From: Streptomyces sp. Act143
GTDB lineage: Bacteria > Actinomycetota > Actinomycetes > Streptomycetales > Streptomycetaceae
Length of the DNA: 64,000 nt
Assembly: GCF_003143935.1 (NCBI RefSeq)
Contig: NZ_QFRX01000001.1
Span: 1,188,071-1,252,070 of the forward strand
Direction of reading: 5' to 3'
A program made the position numbers and the translations under genes. Shown one piece after another: positions 9,002 through 19,202 of this stretch; the first letter of the stretch is position 1; the number at the start of each line of letters is the position of its first letter. Under the pieces are notes generated by a model. It saw only the letters and a list, made by a program, of their open reading frames with translations. It was not told where the DNA came from and made no database searches.

Positions 9002-10300
9002 CTACTTGCGGCCGGGGGTCCAGTTCATGCCCCAGCCGTAGGCGTAGTCGACGGTCCGCTGCGGGCTCACGCCACGCTCGGGCACCAGGTAGCGGGCCTC
9101 GCGCTGGACGACGAGGTCGGAGCCTGTGTTGGTGATGAGGGCGAGCGCGCACACCGTCGAGGGGACGGTGCACTCGTCGAGCGAGAAGTCGATCGCGGCG
9201 CCGTACTGCGGTTGCAGGGTCACGGTGGCATGCAGGTCGGCGAAGGAGCGCGCGCCCTCGTAGATGGTGACGAAGACCAGGATGCGGCGGAAGTGCTGCT
9301 TGTGGTCGAGGTTGATCGTGAGGTTCTCGCCGCTCGCCACGGCGCCGGTGCGGTCGTCGCCGTCGAGGTGGATGAAGGGCGGCTGGTGCAGCGCGCCGAA
9401 GGCGTTGCCCAGGGCCTGCACGACGCCCTTGCTGCCGTCGGTGAGTTCGTACAGCGCGCACAGGTCCAGGTCGAGGTCGTTGTGCATCGCGACCGGGCGC
9501 CCGAGCTTGCTGGCCCACCCCGAGAACTGCTTGCGCACCTGCCAGTTGAGGTTGACGCGCATCGCGCCGGACGTGCCGCCCTGCTTGGTCAGCGAGACCG
9601 AGGGGGCGGACTTGGTGAGCGTGACCTTGGTCAGGCGGACCGGCTGGGCCGGGGTCGCCGGAGGTGCGGGCGGCGCGGCGGGAGGCGGCGGCATGGTCGC
9701 CGGGGGCACGGGCGGGGGCACGGTGACCGGGAACGCCACGGGCGGGGCTGTCGGCGCCGCGGCGGCGGCCTGCTGGGGTTCGTCCACGGTGATGCCGTAG
9801 TCCGTGGCCAGGCCCTCCAGTCCGCTGCTGTAGCCCTGGCCGACGGCACGGAACTTCCAGGCGCCCTGACGGCGGTAGAACTCGCCCAGCACGAAAGCGG
9901 TTTCGACGGTGGCCCCGGCGCTGTCGAAGCGGGCGGTGACAGCCCCCTGGGCGGCGTCCTTGACCTCGATGTACAGGCCGGGCACCTGCCCGAACGCGCC
10001 GCCGTCCGCGGACGCGGCCAGCACGATCGTCTCGATCGCGGGCTCCACGCGCGCGAGGTCGACGAGCAGGCTGTCGATCACCTGACCGCCGGCGTTGCGC
10101 TTGCCCTCGTGCCGGACCGCGCCGGAGGAGTGCGCCGGCTGGTTGTAGAAGACGAAGTCGCCGTCGGAGCGGACCTTCCCACCGACCAGGAGCAGCGCGG
10201 ACGCGTCGGCGTCGGGCACGCCCGGCCCAGTGTTCCAGCCCAATTCGACCCGCAGCGCCGTGGTCGGCACCGGAGTATTCGACCCTTTCGGCATTGACAT
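9002..10300 (-). CDS. TerD-family stress protein with two TerD-like domains
   Basis: About 432 aa. The N-terminal domain (to about residue 190) has the TerD pattern [10 protein letters not shown]...[14 protein letters not shown] and the calcium-site-like LARVEP...[11 protein letters not shown] Pro/Ala-rich linker of some 45 residues follows, then a second TerD-like domain (about 255-432). TerD proteins bind calcium and are tied to tellurite, phage and general stress responses. I chose the ATG at 10300, which has GGGGGCGGAC before it; the frame is open to 10315. No other ter genes are adjacent. Confidence 0.82.
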   Translation of the reverse strand: MSMPKGSNTPVPTTALRVELGWNTGPGVPDADASALLLVGGKVRSDGDFVFYNQPAHSSGAVRHEGKRNAGGQVIDSLLVDLARVEPAIETIVLAASADGGAFGQVPGLYIEVKDAAQGAVTARFDSAGATVETAFVLGEFYRRQGAWKFRAVGQGYSSGLEGLATDYGITVDEPQQAAAAAPTAPPVAFPVTVPPPVPPATMPPPPAAPPAPPATPAQPVRLTKVTLTKSAPSVSLTKQGGTSGAMRVNLNWQVRKQFSGWASKLGRPVAMHNDLDLDLCALYELTDGSKGVVQALGNAFGALHQPPFIHLDGDDRTGAVASGENLTINLDHKQHFRRILVFVTIYEGARSFADLHATVTLQPQYGAAIDFSLDECTVPSTVCALALITNTGSDLVVQREARYLVPERGVSPQRTVDYAYGWGMNWTPGRK

Positions 10301-10591
10301 GTCCGCCCCCATCACGTGTCACCGTGCCAGGCATGTCCCCGGCAGCCCATTGATTGTCTACGGGGCCAACCTATTCCCCGTGACAGCGAAGTCCCATGAC
10401 GGGCACAGGAAGATCACCGTCCAACCGCCGGTAACCCGCTCGGAACTCGGCCTTTACCGGCTTCGAACGCAGGTCGCGGTCCCTTTTTGCCGAGTTCGCT
10501 CGCATTGGGGATCCCAAGCCACTGCCGACACGGAAAACAACCCTCTTATCGGTCTCCCCAACCAGCACATCGTGGGCTTAACTTATGTGCC
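10301..10591. promoter_or_regulatory. Divergent intergenic region, TerD gene and Pro/Gln-rich gene
   Basis: This 291-base non-coding region must hold promoters for both divergent genes. A TANNNT box (TAACTT, 10579-10584) lies 7 bases before the plus-strand ATG, the distance expected for a leaderless transcript. I see no Shine-Dalgarno sequence in front of that ATG. No clear operator palindrome was noticed. Confidence 0.45.
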
Positions 10592-11029
10592 ATGACCTCC
10601 CCCCGCTCCACTTATGGCGGCGGCTACTACTCCGCCTCCTTCCCGGACACTCCGATCTACGACTCGCTCGTGGCCGAGCGGGGCACCCCGCAGATCGCCC
10701 CGATCCGGGTCCCGGCCGAGTACGCCATGCCGAGCAGCGGCAACCTGCCCGCGCTGCCGTCCGCGCTGCCCGCCCTCCCGGCGGCACCGTCCCAGCCCTC
10801 CTACGGCTATCCGCAGGCGCAGCAGCCCTCGCCGCTGCAGCAGGCGCCCGCCGCCTACATCCCGCAGCAGGCCTCCGCGCCGCGGGGGTACCCCGGGCCG
10901 CAGCAGCAGCCGCCGCGCCCGATGAACCAGGGCATGGGCTACGAGGCGATGCGCCCCGCGACTCCCCGGCCCACTCCGGCGCCGTACCAGGAGCAGCCTT
11001 ACAACAACCAGCAGTACCGCGGCTACTGA
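10592..11029 (+). CDS. Pro/Gln-rich conserved actinomycete protein
   Basis: 145 aa. A conserved N-terminal block (TYGGGYYSASFPDTPIYDS, then VAERGTPQIAPIRVP) is followed by a low-complexity tail rich in Pro, Gln, Ala and Tyr. I recall such proteins as conserved across Streptomyces, possibly the DUF6643 family, but cannot confirm the number. There is no signal peptide or membrane segment. The tail looks disordered. The gene appears to be leaderless (see the upstream region). Function unknown. Confidence 0.7.
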   Translation: MTSPRSTYGGGYYSASFPDTPIYDSLVAERGTPQIAPIRVPAEYAMPSSGNLPALPSALPALPAAPSQPSYGYPQAQQPSPLQQAPAAYIPQQASAPRGYPGPQQQPPRPMNQGMGYEAMRPATPRPTPAPYQEQPYNNQQYRGY

Positions 11030-11072
11030 GCCGACCCCGGGACTGTCCGTGCCGGGTGGCACGATGGGGTCC

Positions 11073-11900
11073 ATGGGGAATGCGCAGCTGCACTCGATTC
11101 ATGTACATCCGGTCAAGGCGTTCCGGGGCCTGGCGCCCCGGGAGGCCGTCGTGGAGCCCTGGGGGCTGGCCGGGGACCGGCGCTGGGCGCTGATCGACGA
11201 CGGGGGAAAGGTCGTCACCCAACGCCAGCAGCCGCGCATCGCACTCGCCGCCGCCGAGCTTCTGCCCGGCGGCGGCGTTCGCCTGTCCGCGCCCGGTATG
11301 GAGCCGCTGACCGTGCCCGTGCCGCGGCCGGTCGACACCGTGCCCATGCAGATCTTCCGCGACAAGGTGGAGGCGGTGCCCGCCGAGGACCCGGCCGTGC
11401 ACGCCTGGTGCAGCGCCTATCTGGGCGCGGACGTACGGCTCGTGCACATGGACGATCCCGCGACGCGCCGGCCCGTCGACCCCGAGTACGCGCGCGAGGG
11501 CGAGACCGTCAGCTTCGCCGACGGCTATCCGCTGCTGGTCACCACGACCGCCTCCCTCGACGCCCTCAACTCCCTGATCGCGCAGGGTGATCACGCGGCC
11601 GAGGGGCCGCTGCCCATGAACCGGTTCCGGCCCAACGTGGTCGTGTCGGGCACGGAGGCCTGGGCCGAGGACCACTGGTCGCGGATCGCGATCGGCGGGG
11701 TCGTCCTGCGCGTCGCCAAGTCCTGCGGACGCTGCGTCGTGACGACCACGGACCAGGACAGCGCCGAGCGCGGCAAGGAGCCCCTGCTCACGCTGGGCCG
11801 CCATCGGCGCCTCGACGGCAAGCTGGTCTTCGGGCAGAACCTGGTCCCCCTGTCACCTGGGGTGATCCGCCTCGGCGATCCGGTCCGGGTCCTGGAGTAG
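11073..11900 (+). CDS. MOSC domain-containing protein
   Basis: About 275 aa. A MOSC N-terminal beta-barrel domain (HPVKAFRG...GDRRWALID) is followed by a MOSC domain with the conserved Cys motif KSCGRCVVTT near residue 220. MOSC domains bind molybdenum cofactor or sulfur carriers, and related proteins reduce N-hydroxylated compounds. There are in-frame ATGs at 11064 and 11073, and neither has an ideal ribosome site; I use 11073, where homology starts. The gene stands alone, 43 bases after the Pro/Gln-rich gene on the same strand. Confidence 0.85.
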   Translation: MGNAQLHSIHVHPVKAFRGLAPREAVVEPWGLAGDRRWALIDDGGKVVTQRQQPRIALAAAELLPGGGVRLSAPGMEPLTVPVPRPVDTVPMQIFRDKVEAVPAEDPAVHAWCSAYLGADVRLVHMDDPATRRPVDPEYAREGETVSFADGYPLLVTTTASLDALNSLIAQGDHAAEGPLPMNRFRPNVVVSGTEAWAEDHWSRIAIGGVVLRVAKSCGRCVVTTTDQDSAERGKEPLLTLGRHRRLDGKLVFGQNLVPLSPGVIRLGDPVRVLE

Positions 11901-12065
11901 CAGAGATCCGTTCGAGGGCCGCTCGCGGGAACTCGCGCCGGGGGGCGCGGCGTTGGCTTGTGTGAGAAGTTCGTCAGGGGGCCCGGCCCAGGTGATTTCG
12001 CTCTCTCTTTGCCCGGGCCCGCGGGTGATCTGCCGTCCCGAGGGTTATCACGGAGCGGGAAGGGG

Positions 12066-12680
12066 GTGCGGACGGTGCGAGCGATCAGCGGACTCTGGCG
12101 CTGGCGGCGCAATCCGCTGCGCCGTGCGACCGACCTGGCCGAGGCCTGGCTCGCGCTGGCGGCGCTGCTGCTCGTCCTGATGGTCGCGCCGCTGGTGGGC
12201 GCGTTCGTCGGCGGCGTGGCGCAGGACGCCCTGCAGAAGTCCGTCCGGCAGCAGCAGGCGTCCCGGCACCAGATCACGGCCACCGTGACCCGCGCGCTGG
12301 GCCGCTCCCCGCTCGACGCCGACCCCGAGACGACCACCGGCCGGGACCAGCGCAGCCGCGTCCTAGCCGACTGGACCGCCCCGGACGGCACCGCGCAGCA
12401 CGGCCCGGCCCTGGCCAACCTCAAACACCCGCACAGCGGCGACCACTTCCCGATATGGACCGACGCCCACGGCCGTATAGTGGCCCGCCCGCTGGACCCC
12501 GCGACCGCCACCACGCACGCCGTCCTCGCCGGAGTCGGCGCGACGCTGCTGGGCATGGGGCTCGTCGAGGGCGCCAGGCGACTGATCGTCTGGCGCATGG
12601 TCCGTCGCCGGTACGCCCGTTGGGACCAGGCGTGGGCCCAGGCGGGCCCGGACTGGGGCAGGACCGGCACCGGCAGCTGA
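12066..12680 (+). CDS. Rv1733c-family membrane protein
   Basis: About 204 aa. A basic N-terminus ([11 protein letters not shown]) precedes one membrane segment (about residues 30-50), then an extracytoplasmic domain and a second membrane segment near 155-175. This layout, and the start [15 protein letters not shown], match the Rv1733c family of mycobacterial and streptomycete membrane proteins, whose function is unknown. The start may be GTG 12066 (GGAG 10 bases upstream) or GTG 12075 (AAGGGGG about 8 bases upstream). It precedes the beta-helix/AAA+ gene by 109 bases. Confidence 0.75.
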   Translation: MRTVRAISGLWRWRRNPLRRATDLAEAWLALAALLLVLMVAPLVGAFVGGVAQDALQKSVRQQQASRHQITATVTRALGRSPLDADPETTTGRDQRSRVLADWTAPDGTAQHGPALANLKHPHSGDHFPIWTDAHGRIVARPLDPATATTHAVLAGVGATLLGMGLVEGARRLIVWRMVRRRYARWDQAWAQAGPDWGRTGTGS

Positions 12681-12789
12681 CAGCCTTCCCACTCTGGTCA
12701 ACCCACCGCCCGCACGCACGCTACGGTGGACCGGCCGAGTCAATCGGCATCCAGACCCGCGTACCACGAGGTGGGGGCACAGCAGCGCC

Positions 12790-15228
12790 ATGGCACAGGG
12801 CACGGTCCAGGTGACGCACACCGGCACATCGCGGTGGCGGCGCCGCACAGGTGAGTACGCGTCGCTCGCCGCCGCCCTGGAGGCCGCGGCCGACGGCGAC
12901 GTCCTCACCATCGCCCCCGGCACCTACCGGGAGAACCTCGTCCTGCAGCGGGCGGTGACCCTGCGCGGCCCCGAGGGCTCCCCCGGCTCCGTGCGGATCG
13001 CGCCCGTGGACGGGGTGCCGCTCACCGTGCGGGCCTCGGCCGTGGTGCAGGACCTGCATGTGGAGGGCCAGGACGCGGCGGCACCGGCGCTGCTGGTCGA
13101 GGAGGGCACCCCGGAGCTGACGGACATCCGGATCGTCACCCGCTCCGCGGCCGGCATCGAGGTGCGCGGCGGCGCTCGCCCGACGGTGCGGCGCTGCTCG
13201 GTCGACAACCCGGCCGGGGTCGGCATCGCCGTACTCGACGGCGGGGGCGGGGTGTTCGAGGAGTGCGAGGTCGTCGCCGCCGGTCAGGCGGGTGTCGCGG
13301 TCCGCGGCGGTGCCCACCCGCGCCTGGAGCGCTGCCGGGTGCACCACGCCTCGGGCGTGGGCCTGTCGGCGACCGGGGAGAACTCCGCGCTGGAAGCGGT
13401 GGGTTGCGAGGTCTACGAGGTCCGCGGCAGCGGCGTCCAGGTCACCGCCCGGGCCACCGCCCACCTCACCGACTGCGATGTGCACCGCACCACCGCCGAC
13501 GGCGTCACCCTCGACACGGACGCCGTGCTGACCCTGGCCGACTGCCGTATCCACGACATCCCCGAGAACGCCGTGGACCTGCGTTCGCGTTCGGTCCTGA
13601 CGCTGACGCGCACGACGGTGCGTCAGTTCGGGCGCAACGGCCTGTCGGTGTGGGACCCGGGCACCCGCGTGGACGCCAACCAGTGCGAGATCTTCGACAG
13701 CACCGGCGACTACCCCGCGGTGTGGGTCAGCGACGGCGCGACCGCGGTGCTGGACTCCTGCCGGGTGCACGACGTGCCGGACGCGCTGTTCGTCCTCGAC
13801 CGCGGCTCCCGCGCGGACGTCGTCGACAGCGACATCTCCCAGGTGCGCAACACGGCCGTGTCGGTGAGCGACGGCGCAACCGCCCAGCTCGACGACTGCC
13901 GCATCCGCGACGCCGCGACCGGCGCCTGGTTCCGCGACCACGGCAGCGGCGGCACCCTCAACAACTGCACGGTGGACGGCACCCAGACCGGCGTGATCGT
14001 CACCAAGGGCGCCGATCCCACCATCGAGCGGTGCACGGTCGACTCCCCCGCCGAGGCCGGCTTCTACGTCTCCGCCGGCGGCCGGGGCAGTTTCCTCAAC
14101 TGCCGGGTCACGGGCAGCTCCGGCTACGGCTTCCACGTGATAGACGGCTGCCGCACCACGCTGCGCAAGTGCCGCACGGAACGCTGCTCGCGCGGCGGTT
14201 ACGAGTTCGCGGACGCGGGCCCCGACACCGGTTCCGGCACCGGTCCCGTCGTCGAGGACTGCACCAGCGACGAGAGCGCGGGTCTGCGACCCCCCGCCGC
14301 CCACGAGACGGCTGTGCAGACGGCGAGCCAGTCCCCCGGCCTGCTCGGCGCCATCCCCGGGCAGCGCAGCACCGAACCGGAACCGCTGGTCGCCCCCGCC
14401 GAGCCGGAACAGCCCGCGCGCACCTCGAAGGCCGTCCTCGGTGAACTCGACGCGCTGGTGGGCCTGGACAGCGTCAAGCGCGAGGTGCGCGCCCTCACCG
14501 ACATGATCGAGGTCGGCCGCCGCCGTCAGCAGGCGGGCCTGAAGGCGGCGTCCGTCAAACGCCACCTGGTCTTCACCGGCTCCCCCGGCACCGGCAAGAC
14601 GACGGTCGCACGCCTCTACGGCGAGATCCTCGCCTCCCTCGGGGTGCTGGAGAAGGGCCATCTCGTCGAGGTCTCCCGCGTCGACCTGGTCGGCGAGCAC
14701 ATCGGCTCGACGGCCATCCGCACCCAGGAGGCCTTCGACAAGGCGCGCGGCGGCGTGCTGTTCATCGACGAGGCGTACGCGCTGTCGCCGGAGGACTCGG
14801 GCCGTGACTTCGGCAAGGAGGCCATCGACACGCTGGTGAAGCTGATGGAGGACCACCGGGACGCGGTCGTGGTGATCGTCGCGGGCTACACGGCCGAGAT
14901 GGAGCGCTTCCTCTCGGTCAACCCCGGTGTGGCGTCGCGCTTCTCGCGGACCATCACCTTCGGCGACTACGCACCCGACGAGCTGCTGCGGATCGTCGAG
15001 CAGCAGGCCGAGGAGCACGAGTACCGGCTGGCGCCGGGTGCGCCGGAGGCCCTGCTGAAGTACTTCACGGCGATCCCCAAGGGCCCCGCCTTCGGCAACG
15101 GCCGCACCGCCCGCCAGACCTTCGAGGCGATGGTGGAGCGGCACGCGAGCCGGGTCGCCCAGGTCGAGGAGCCGAGCACGGACGACCTGACCCTGCTGTT
15201 CGCGCAGGACCTGCCGGACCTGCCCTGA
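12790..15228 (+). CDS. Beta-helix repeat protein fused to a CbxX/EccA-like AAA+ ATPase
   Basis: 812 aa. Residues about 20-490 form a right-handed parallel beta-helix of short repeats, each with a turn like V(T/S)DGAT and a Cys-Asp/Arg step. A linker rich in Pro and Glu follows. Residues about 550-812 form an AAA+ ATPase with Walker [10 protein letters not shown] (597-605), Walker [10 protein letters not shown] (Asp660, Glu661) and a C-terminal arginine-finger region. The ATPase is of the CbbX/CfxQ and ESX EccA type, which remodel partner proteins. The beta-helix may bind polysaccharide or protein. It has no signal peptide, so it is likely cytoplasmic. Confidence 0.85.
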   Translation: MAQGTVQVTHTGTSRWRRRTGEYASLAAALEAAADGDVLTIAPGTYRENLVLQRAVTLRGPEGSPGSVRIAPVDGVPLTVRASAVVQDLHVEGQDAAAPALLVEEGTPELTDIRIVTRSAAGIEVRGGARPTVRRCSVDNPAGVGIAVLDGGGGVFEECEVVAAGQAGVAVRGGAHPRLERCRVHHASGVGLSATGENSALEAVGCEVYEVRGSGVQVTARATAHLTDCDVHRTTADGVTLDTDAVLTLADCRIHDIPENAVDLRSRSVLTLTRTTVRQFGRNGLSVWDPGTRVDANQCEIFDSTGDYPAVWVSDGATAVLDSCRVHDVPDALFVLDRGSRADVVDSDISQVRNTAVSVSDGATAQLDDCRIRDAATGAWFRDHGSGGTLNNCTVDGTQTGVIVTKGADPTIERCTVDSPAEAGFYVSAGGRGSFLNCRVTGSSGYGFHVIDGCRTTLRKCRTERCSRGGYEFADAGPDTGSGTGPVVEDCTSDESAGLRPPAAHETAVQTASQSPGLLGAIPGQRSTEPEPLVAPAEPEQPARTSKAVLGELDALVGLDSVKREVRALTDMIEVGRRRQQAGLKAASVKRHLVFTGSPGTGKTTVARLYGEILASLGVLEKGHLVEVSRVDLVGEHIGSTAIRTQEAFDKARGGVLFIDEAYALSPEDSGRDFGKEAIDTLVKLMEDHRDAVVVIVAGYTAEMERFLSVNPGVASRFSRTITFGDYAPDELLRIVEQQAEEHEYRLAPGAPEALLKYFTAIPKGPAFGNGRTARQTFEAMVERHASRVAQVEEPSTDDLTLLFAQDLPDLP

Positions 15229-15235
15229 CCGCGAG

Positions 15236-17521
15236 CTATCGCTGGGCCGGCACGTCCGGCCGCAGCCGGGCCAGCAGTCGCGCCCGCTCCTGCGCGAAGG
15301 CCGGGTCCGCCTGATAGTCGGAGTGGCCCAGGATCGGCGCGGGCAGCGGGTGTTGATCGGTGCGGCCGTACGCCAGCGGGTCCGCGAGGGGTTCGTGGTC
15401 GACCTCGGGGCCGCAGTCGCCGGGCAGGCGCATGGGCCCGCCGATCGGGTCGGTGGGCCGGTACAGATTGCGCCAGCAGGCCACTTCGTGGTGCAGGGCG
15501 CTGAGCGCGGCCGGCCCGAAGTGGGCCGGGAACCAGCGGCCGTAGAGGCGCTCCAGGGGTGAGCCGTAGGTGAGCAGGGCGACCCTGCGACGGTCGGCGG
15601 GTGTCAGCTGCCAGGCCGCGGCGGCGGCGAGGACGCTGCCCTGGGAGTGTCCGGAGATCACCAGACGGCCGCCGGTGGCCCGCGTCCAGGTGGCCATCCG
15701 CCAGGTCAGGTCGGGTACCGCGCGCTCGGCGTAGCAGGGCGGGGCGAAGGGGTGTGCGGCGCGCGGCCAGAAGGTGCCGACGTCCCACAGGATGCCGATG
15801 GTGCGGCGCGCGGAGGGGTCCTTGTAGGCGCGCCTGCCCCAGGTGACGAACAGTATGAAGCCCACCCCGATCAGCCAGGAGCCGAGGGCCTGCGCGGTGT
15901 CGGCGGCACCCTGGAGGACGGCGTAGGAGTTCCCCGCCGCCTCGGCGGGCACCTTCTCCGTCGTCATGGCGCCCACCAGCGCTCCGGCGCCGAGCAGCAG
16001 GGTGGTGGCGGAGGTGACGGCGAGGATGCGCGGGGCGCGGTCGGTGAGGGTGGCCAGGGCGCGGGCGGTGGCGATGCCCCGGCTGCGGGCCCGGTCCTTG
16101 GGTTCGCCCGGGTACTCGGTGTCGACGGCGGCCAGCTCCGCCCGGCGCAGCACCCAGGCACGGCGGCCGAGCCTGCCGCCCAGGACCAGCAGGACGACGA
16201 GGAGCGGCGGGATCACCGACGCCTGCCAGGTCAGCAGGACCGGCGGCCCGGGGATCGAGGCGCCGGTGCCGTCCAGCCAGTCGGAGACCCGTTGGGAGAC
16301 CCCGCCGGACATCACTCCGCCGAGCGCGCAGGCCAGCATCGCGACGGCCGGACCGCCGAGGCCGCGCATCGCGGCGCGCGGGTCGGGGTGCGTGCGGTGC
16401 AGGACCCGGGCGACGACGGCCATGGCGATGACGATCAGGCCCTGGACGAGGGCGATGCCGCCGAAGGTCGCGTCCCCCGGCAGCCGCCCCCGTGACTCCC
16501 ACCCCGGCCGCTCCCAGCCTGCGTACACGAGGGTGAGCAGGAGCAGCGCGAGCGCGGCGAACGGCAGACGTCGTACGAGGTGCTCGTCGACCTCCCGGTC
16601 GAGGCGGTTCTCGCTGCGGCCGCGGCGGCAGACCACCCACACGACGGTCACCGCACCCGCGGTGAGCGCCGCGAGCAGGAGCCGGCCGAGCGCGTCGAGC
16701 AGGGCGGGGCCGCCCGCGCGGAAGTCGAAACCGGCCGCCGCAGAGCCGACCGCCGCGGCGACCGTGAGCAGGGCGGCGGCGGTGTGCGCGGCGCGCAGCC
16801 GGGCCACCAGCCGGCGTCCGTACCAGAAGCCGGGGCGGCCGAGCGCGGTGCGGGCGGTGTCCTCGTCGTGCTCGGCCGGGTGGACCAGGGGCTGCTGGGA
16901 CTCGTACGCGTTCCAGGTGCGGTGGGACAGATACCAGAGCAGGCCGGTCAGCGCGGCGGGCAGCAGGGCGGCGAGCGCGAGGCGGCGGCCGGGGCGGCTC
17001 CACCAGCCGCCGTCGGAGACGGTCGGCGACAGGAAGCCCAGCCAGGTGTGCCGGTCGGCGCACGCGCGCGTGCCCGCGCACTGCCAGGCGGTCAGGTCGA
17101 GGGCGACCTCGCAGACGGCCGCGACCAGCAGCACCGTCAGGGTCAGCGCGGCGAGGCGTACCAGCAGCCCGTAGAGACGGACCGTCCGCTTGCGGCCGCG
17201 GGCGCTGGGGCGCATCCAGTGCGCGAGGTTGACCACCATGAACGGCAGCAGCAACAGCCACAGGGCGCGGGAGGAGTTGCCGGAGGTGAGGTTGCACCAG
17301 ACGTACGCCTCGGGCACCGGCTCCTCGCGGCGCTCCCGCGGGCCCGCGCTCTCGGCCCCGACGTCCTCGGCGCGCCGGAACACGGCCGCCGTGTCGTCGC
17401 CGGTGATCCGTACGGTCCGCGGATCGTCGAGCATCTTCTCGGGCGTCGTCCCGCCCACCCCGTGGACCAGGAGCTCCAGGGCGGAGCCGGTCGTCGAGGC
17501 ACGTTCCTGTGCACGTTCCAC
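15236..17521 (-). CDS. Large integral membrane protein with alpha/beta-hydrolase-like domain
   Basis: About 761 aa. It opens with a short cytoplasmic ELLVHGVGGTTP motif, which is lipase-like. Around eight hydrophobic segments follow, then a C-terminal domain with VISGHSQGSV (nucleophile Ser near residue 626) and a later conserved-looking His near GHSDYQ. The N-terminal VHGVGG and the distant GHSQGS resemble two halves of a hydrolase fold split by a membrane region. The start is chosen at GTG 17521, with GGGGGAA 9 bases upstream; GTG 17530 is possible. Substrate unknown. It is tail-to-tail with the beta-helix/AAA+ gene. Confidence 0.7.
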   Translation of the reverse strand: MERAQERASTTGSALELLVHGVGGTTPEKMLDDPRTVRITGDDTAAVFRRAEDVGAESAGPRERREEPVPEAYVWCNLTSGNSSRALWLLLLPFMVVNLAHWMRPSARGRKRTVRLYGLLVRLAALTLTVLLVAAVCEVALDLTAWQCAGTRACADRHTWLGFLSPTVSDGGWWSRPGRRLALAALLPAALTGLLWYLSHRTWNAYESQQPLVHPAEHDEDTARTALGRPGFWYGRRLVARLRAAHTAAALLTVAAAVGSAAAGFDFRAGGPALLDALGRLLLAALTAGAVTVVWVVCRRGRSENRLDREVDEHLVRRLPFAALALLLLTLVYAGWERPGWESRGRLPGDATFGGIALVQGLIVIAMAVVARVLHRTHPDPRAAMRGLGGPAVAMLACALGGVMSGGVSQRVSDWLDGTGASIPGPPVLLTWQASVIPPLLVVLLVLGGRLGRRAWVLRRAELAAVDTEYPGEPKDRARSRGIATARALATLTDRAPRILAVTSATTLLLGAGALVGAMTTEKVPAEAAGNSYAVLQGAADTAQALGSWLIGVGFILFVTWGRRAYKDPSARRTIGILWDVGTFWPRAAHPFAPPCYAERAVPDLTWRMATWTRATGGRLVISGHSQGSVLAAAAAWQLTPADRRRVALLTYGSPLERLYGRWFPAHFGPAALSALHHEVACWRNLYRPTDPIGGPMRLPGDCGPEVDHEPLADPLAYGRTDQHPLPAPILGHSDYQADPAFAQERARLLARLRPDVPAQR

Positions 17522-17811
17522 TGTTCGCACTTCCCCCGTGACGCGCCGTCGGCATGTGTCGGTGCGGCCTCCAGGATCTCCGCTGGGGCGGCCTCGTACA
17601 CCTCTCGTCACGGAATCTCCCCGATCCGTGTGACCCTCGGCGGATCTCTGCGGGCGAGGTGACATGCGCGCGTCGTGACAGTCGGTGCCGCGGCCCGTAC
17701 CGTGACGTGCGAGGATGGGGCGTCCACGCACCGAGGACGGGGAGGATGTCCTGGTCGGAGCTGGTGCGCAGGGCGTGTCGGACGGATTGCGGCGAAAGGA
17801 CCGGAGCGTAC

Positions 17812-18624
17812 GTGAGTGAGAATCAGAACCTCCTCGCGGAGCAGCGGCGCGCCCTCATCCTGGACGAGGTGCGGCGGCGCGGCGGCGTCCGGGTGAACGA
17901 GCTGACCCGCAAGCTCGGCGTGTCGGACATGACGGTGCGCCGCGATCTCGACGCGCTGGCCCGCCAGGGGGTCCTGGAGAAGGTGCACGGCGGCGCGGTG
18001 CCGGTGGTGGAGGCCAGCACCCACGAGCCGGGTTTCGAGGCCAAGTCGGGCCTGGAGCTGACGGCCAAGGAGGACATCGCGCGCGCGGCGGCCGAACTGG
18101 TCGCGCCGGGCAGCGCGATCGCGCTGTCGGGCGGTACGACGACGTACGCGCTGGCCCAGCATCTGCTCGACGTGCCGGATCTCACGGTCGTGACGAACTC
18201 GGTGCGGGTGGCCGACGTCTTCCACGCGGCGCAGCGCACCTCGGGTCCGCGGCAGGGGGCCGCCACGGTCGTGCTGACCGGCGGCGTGCGCACGCCGTCC
18301 GACTCCCTGGTGGGGCCGGTTGCCGACCAGGCGATCGCGGCGCTCCACTTCGACGTGCTCTTCCTGGGCGTGCACGGCATATCGGTCGAGGCGGGACTGT
18401 CCACGCCGAACCTCGCGGAGGCGGAGACCAACCGCCGTCTGGTGCAGTCGGCGCGCCGGGTCGTGGTGGTCGCCGACCACACCAAGTGGGGCACGGTGGG
18501 CCTGAGTTCGTTCGCGGCGCTGGAGCAGGTCGACACGCTGGTGACGGACGCCGGACTGCCCGCCGCGGCGCGCGAGGAGGTCGCCGAGCATCTGCGGCGG
18601 CTGGTGGTGGCGGGCGAGTCCTGA
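17812..18624 (+). CDS. DeoR/GlpR-family transcriptional regulator
   Basis: 270 aa from GTG 17812 with GGAG 5 bases upstream. The N-terminal DeoR winged helix (LGVSDMTVRRDLDAL, about residues 35-60) is followed by a sugar-phosphate-sensing domain with LSGGTTTYALA and VVVADHTKWG near the end. Such proteins repress sugar-catabolism operons and respond to phosphosugars. No sugar operon is adjacent, so the target is elsewhere or is the gene itself. It is divergent from the membrane hydrolase, with 290 bases between the starts, in which I saw no clear palindrome. Confidence 0.9.
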   Translation: MSENQNLLAEQRRALILDEVRRRGGVRVNELTRKLGVSDMTVRRDLDALARQGVLEKVHGGAVPVVEASTHEPGFEAKSGLELTAKEDIARAAAELVAPGSAIALSGGTTTYALAQHLLDVPDLTVVTNSVRVADVFHAAQRTSGPRQGAATVVLTGGVRTPSDSLVGPVADQAIAALHFDVLFLGVHGISVEAGLSTPNLAEAETNRRLVQSARRVVVVADHTKWGTVGLSSFAALEQVDTLVTDAGLPAAAREEVAEHLRRLVVAGES

Positions 18625-18695
18625 GCGGGTAAAGACAGTTGATGGAGCGTCAGCTACGGTGACACCCTCCGATCGTCACGAGGAGGGTGTCGGCC

Positions 18696-19202
18696 ATGGC
18701 GCACCAACTGCGCGAGGTGGGGCTCGACTTCGTCGAGTCGGCTCCCGTACGGCTGGTCTTCGCAAGGGAGTTGTCCGCCCCGCCGGAGAAGGTGTTCCGG
18801 GCGCTCGCCGATGACGTGCCGGGCTGGGCGGAGTGGTTCTCCGCGGTGACCGTGGCCCGGCTCGCGGATGACGGCATCACGCGCGAGATACGCCTCAAGG
18901 GCGGTGGGCGCTTCCAGGAGACGGTCATCGCGGCGAAGAAGCCCGAGCTGTACGCCTACCGCGTCGACGTCGCCAATGCCCCCGGCGCCCGGGCTCTCGT
19001 CGAGGAGTGGCGGCTCACCCCCTCAGGGGCGGGTACCCGGGTGCGGTGGACGTTCGCCACGGACGGCACGGCCGCGTACCGCGCCGTCGCGAAGCTCGCG
19101 GCACCGGGACTGGGGCGCGCGTTCCGCGGTGCGGCCGCCGCACTGGACCGGCGGCTGGCACGACAGAGCTCAGCAGGGCCAGACGCCCGTCGCCAGCAGT
19201 GA
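18696..19202 (+). CDS. SRPBCC-family protein
   Basis: 168 aa, START/Bet v 1-like fold: [27 protein letters not shown] at the start, then alternating strands, and an EEWRLTP...GTRVRWTF end with a terminal helix. It binds hydrophobic ligands or acts as a cyclase; the ligand is unknown. The start is ATG 18696 with AGGAGG 9 bases upstream. The gene overlaps the convergent Cds1-like gene by 33 bases at the 3' ends. Confidence 0.85.
   Translation: MAHQLREVGLDFVESAPVRLVFARELSAPPEKVFRALADDVPGWAEWFSAVTVARLADDGITREIRLKGGGRFQETVIAAKKPELYAYRVDVANAPGARALVEEWRLTPSGAGTRVRWTFATDGTAAYRAVAKLAAPGLGRAFRGAAAALDRRLARQSSAGPDARRQQ

Noticed and set aside
12850..14300. Repeat-like DNA in the beta-helix part as a possible CRISPR or tandem array
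   Set aside because: The periodicity follows codons of repeated protein coils. Repeats are imperfect and there are no spacers.
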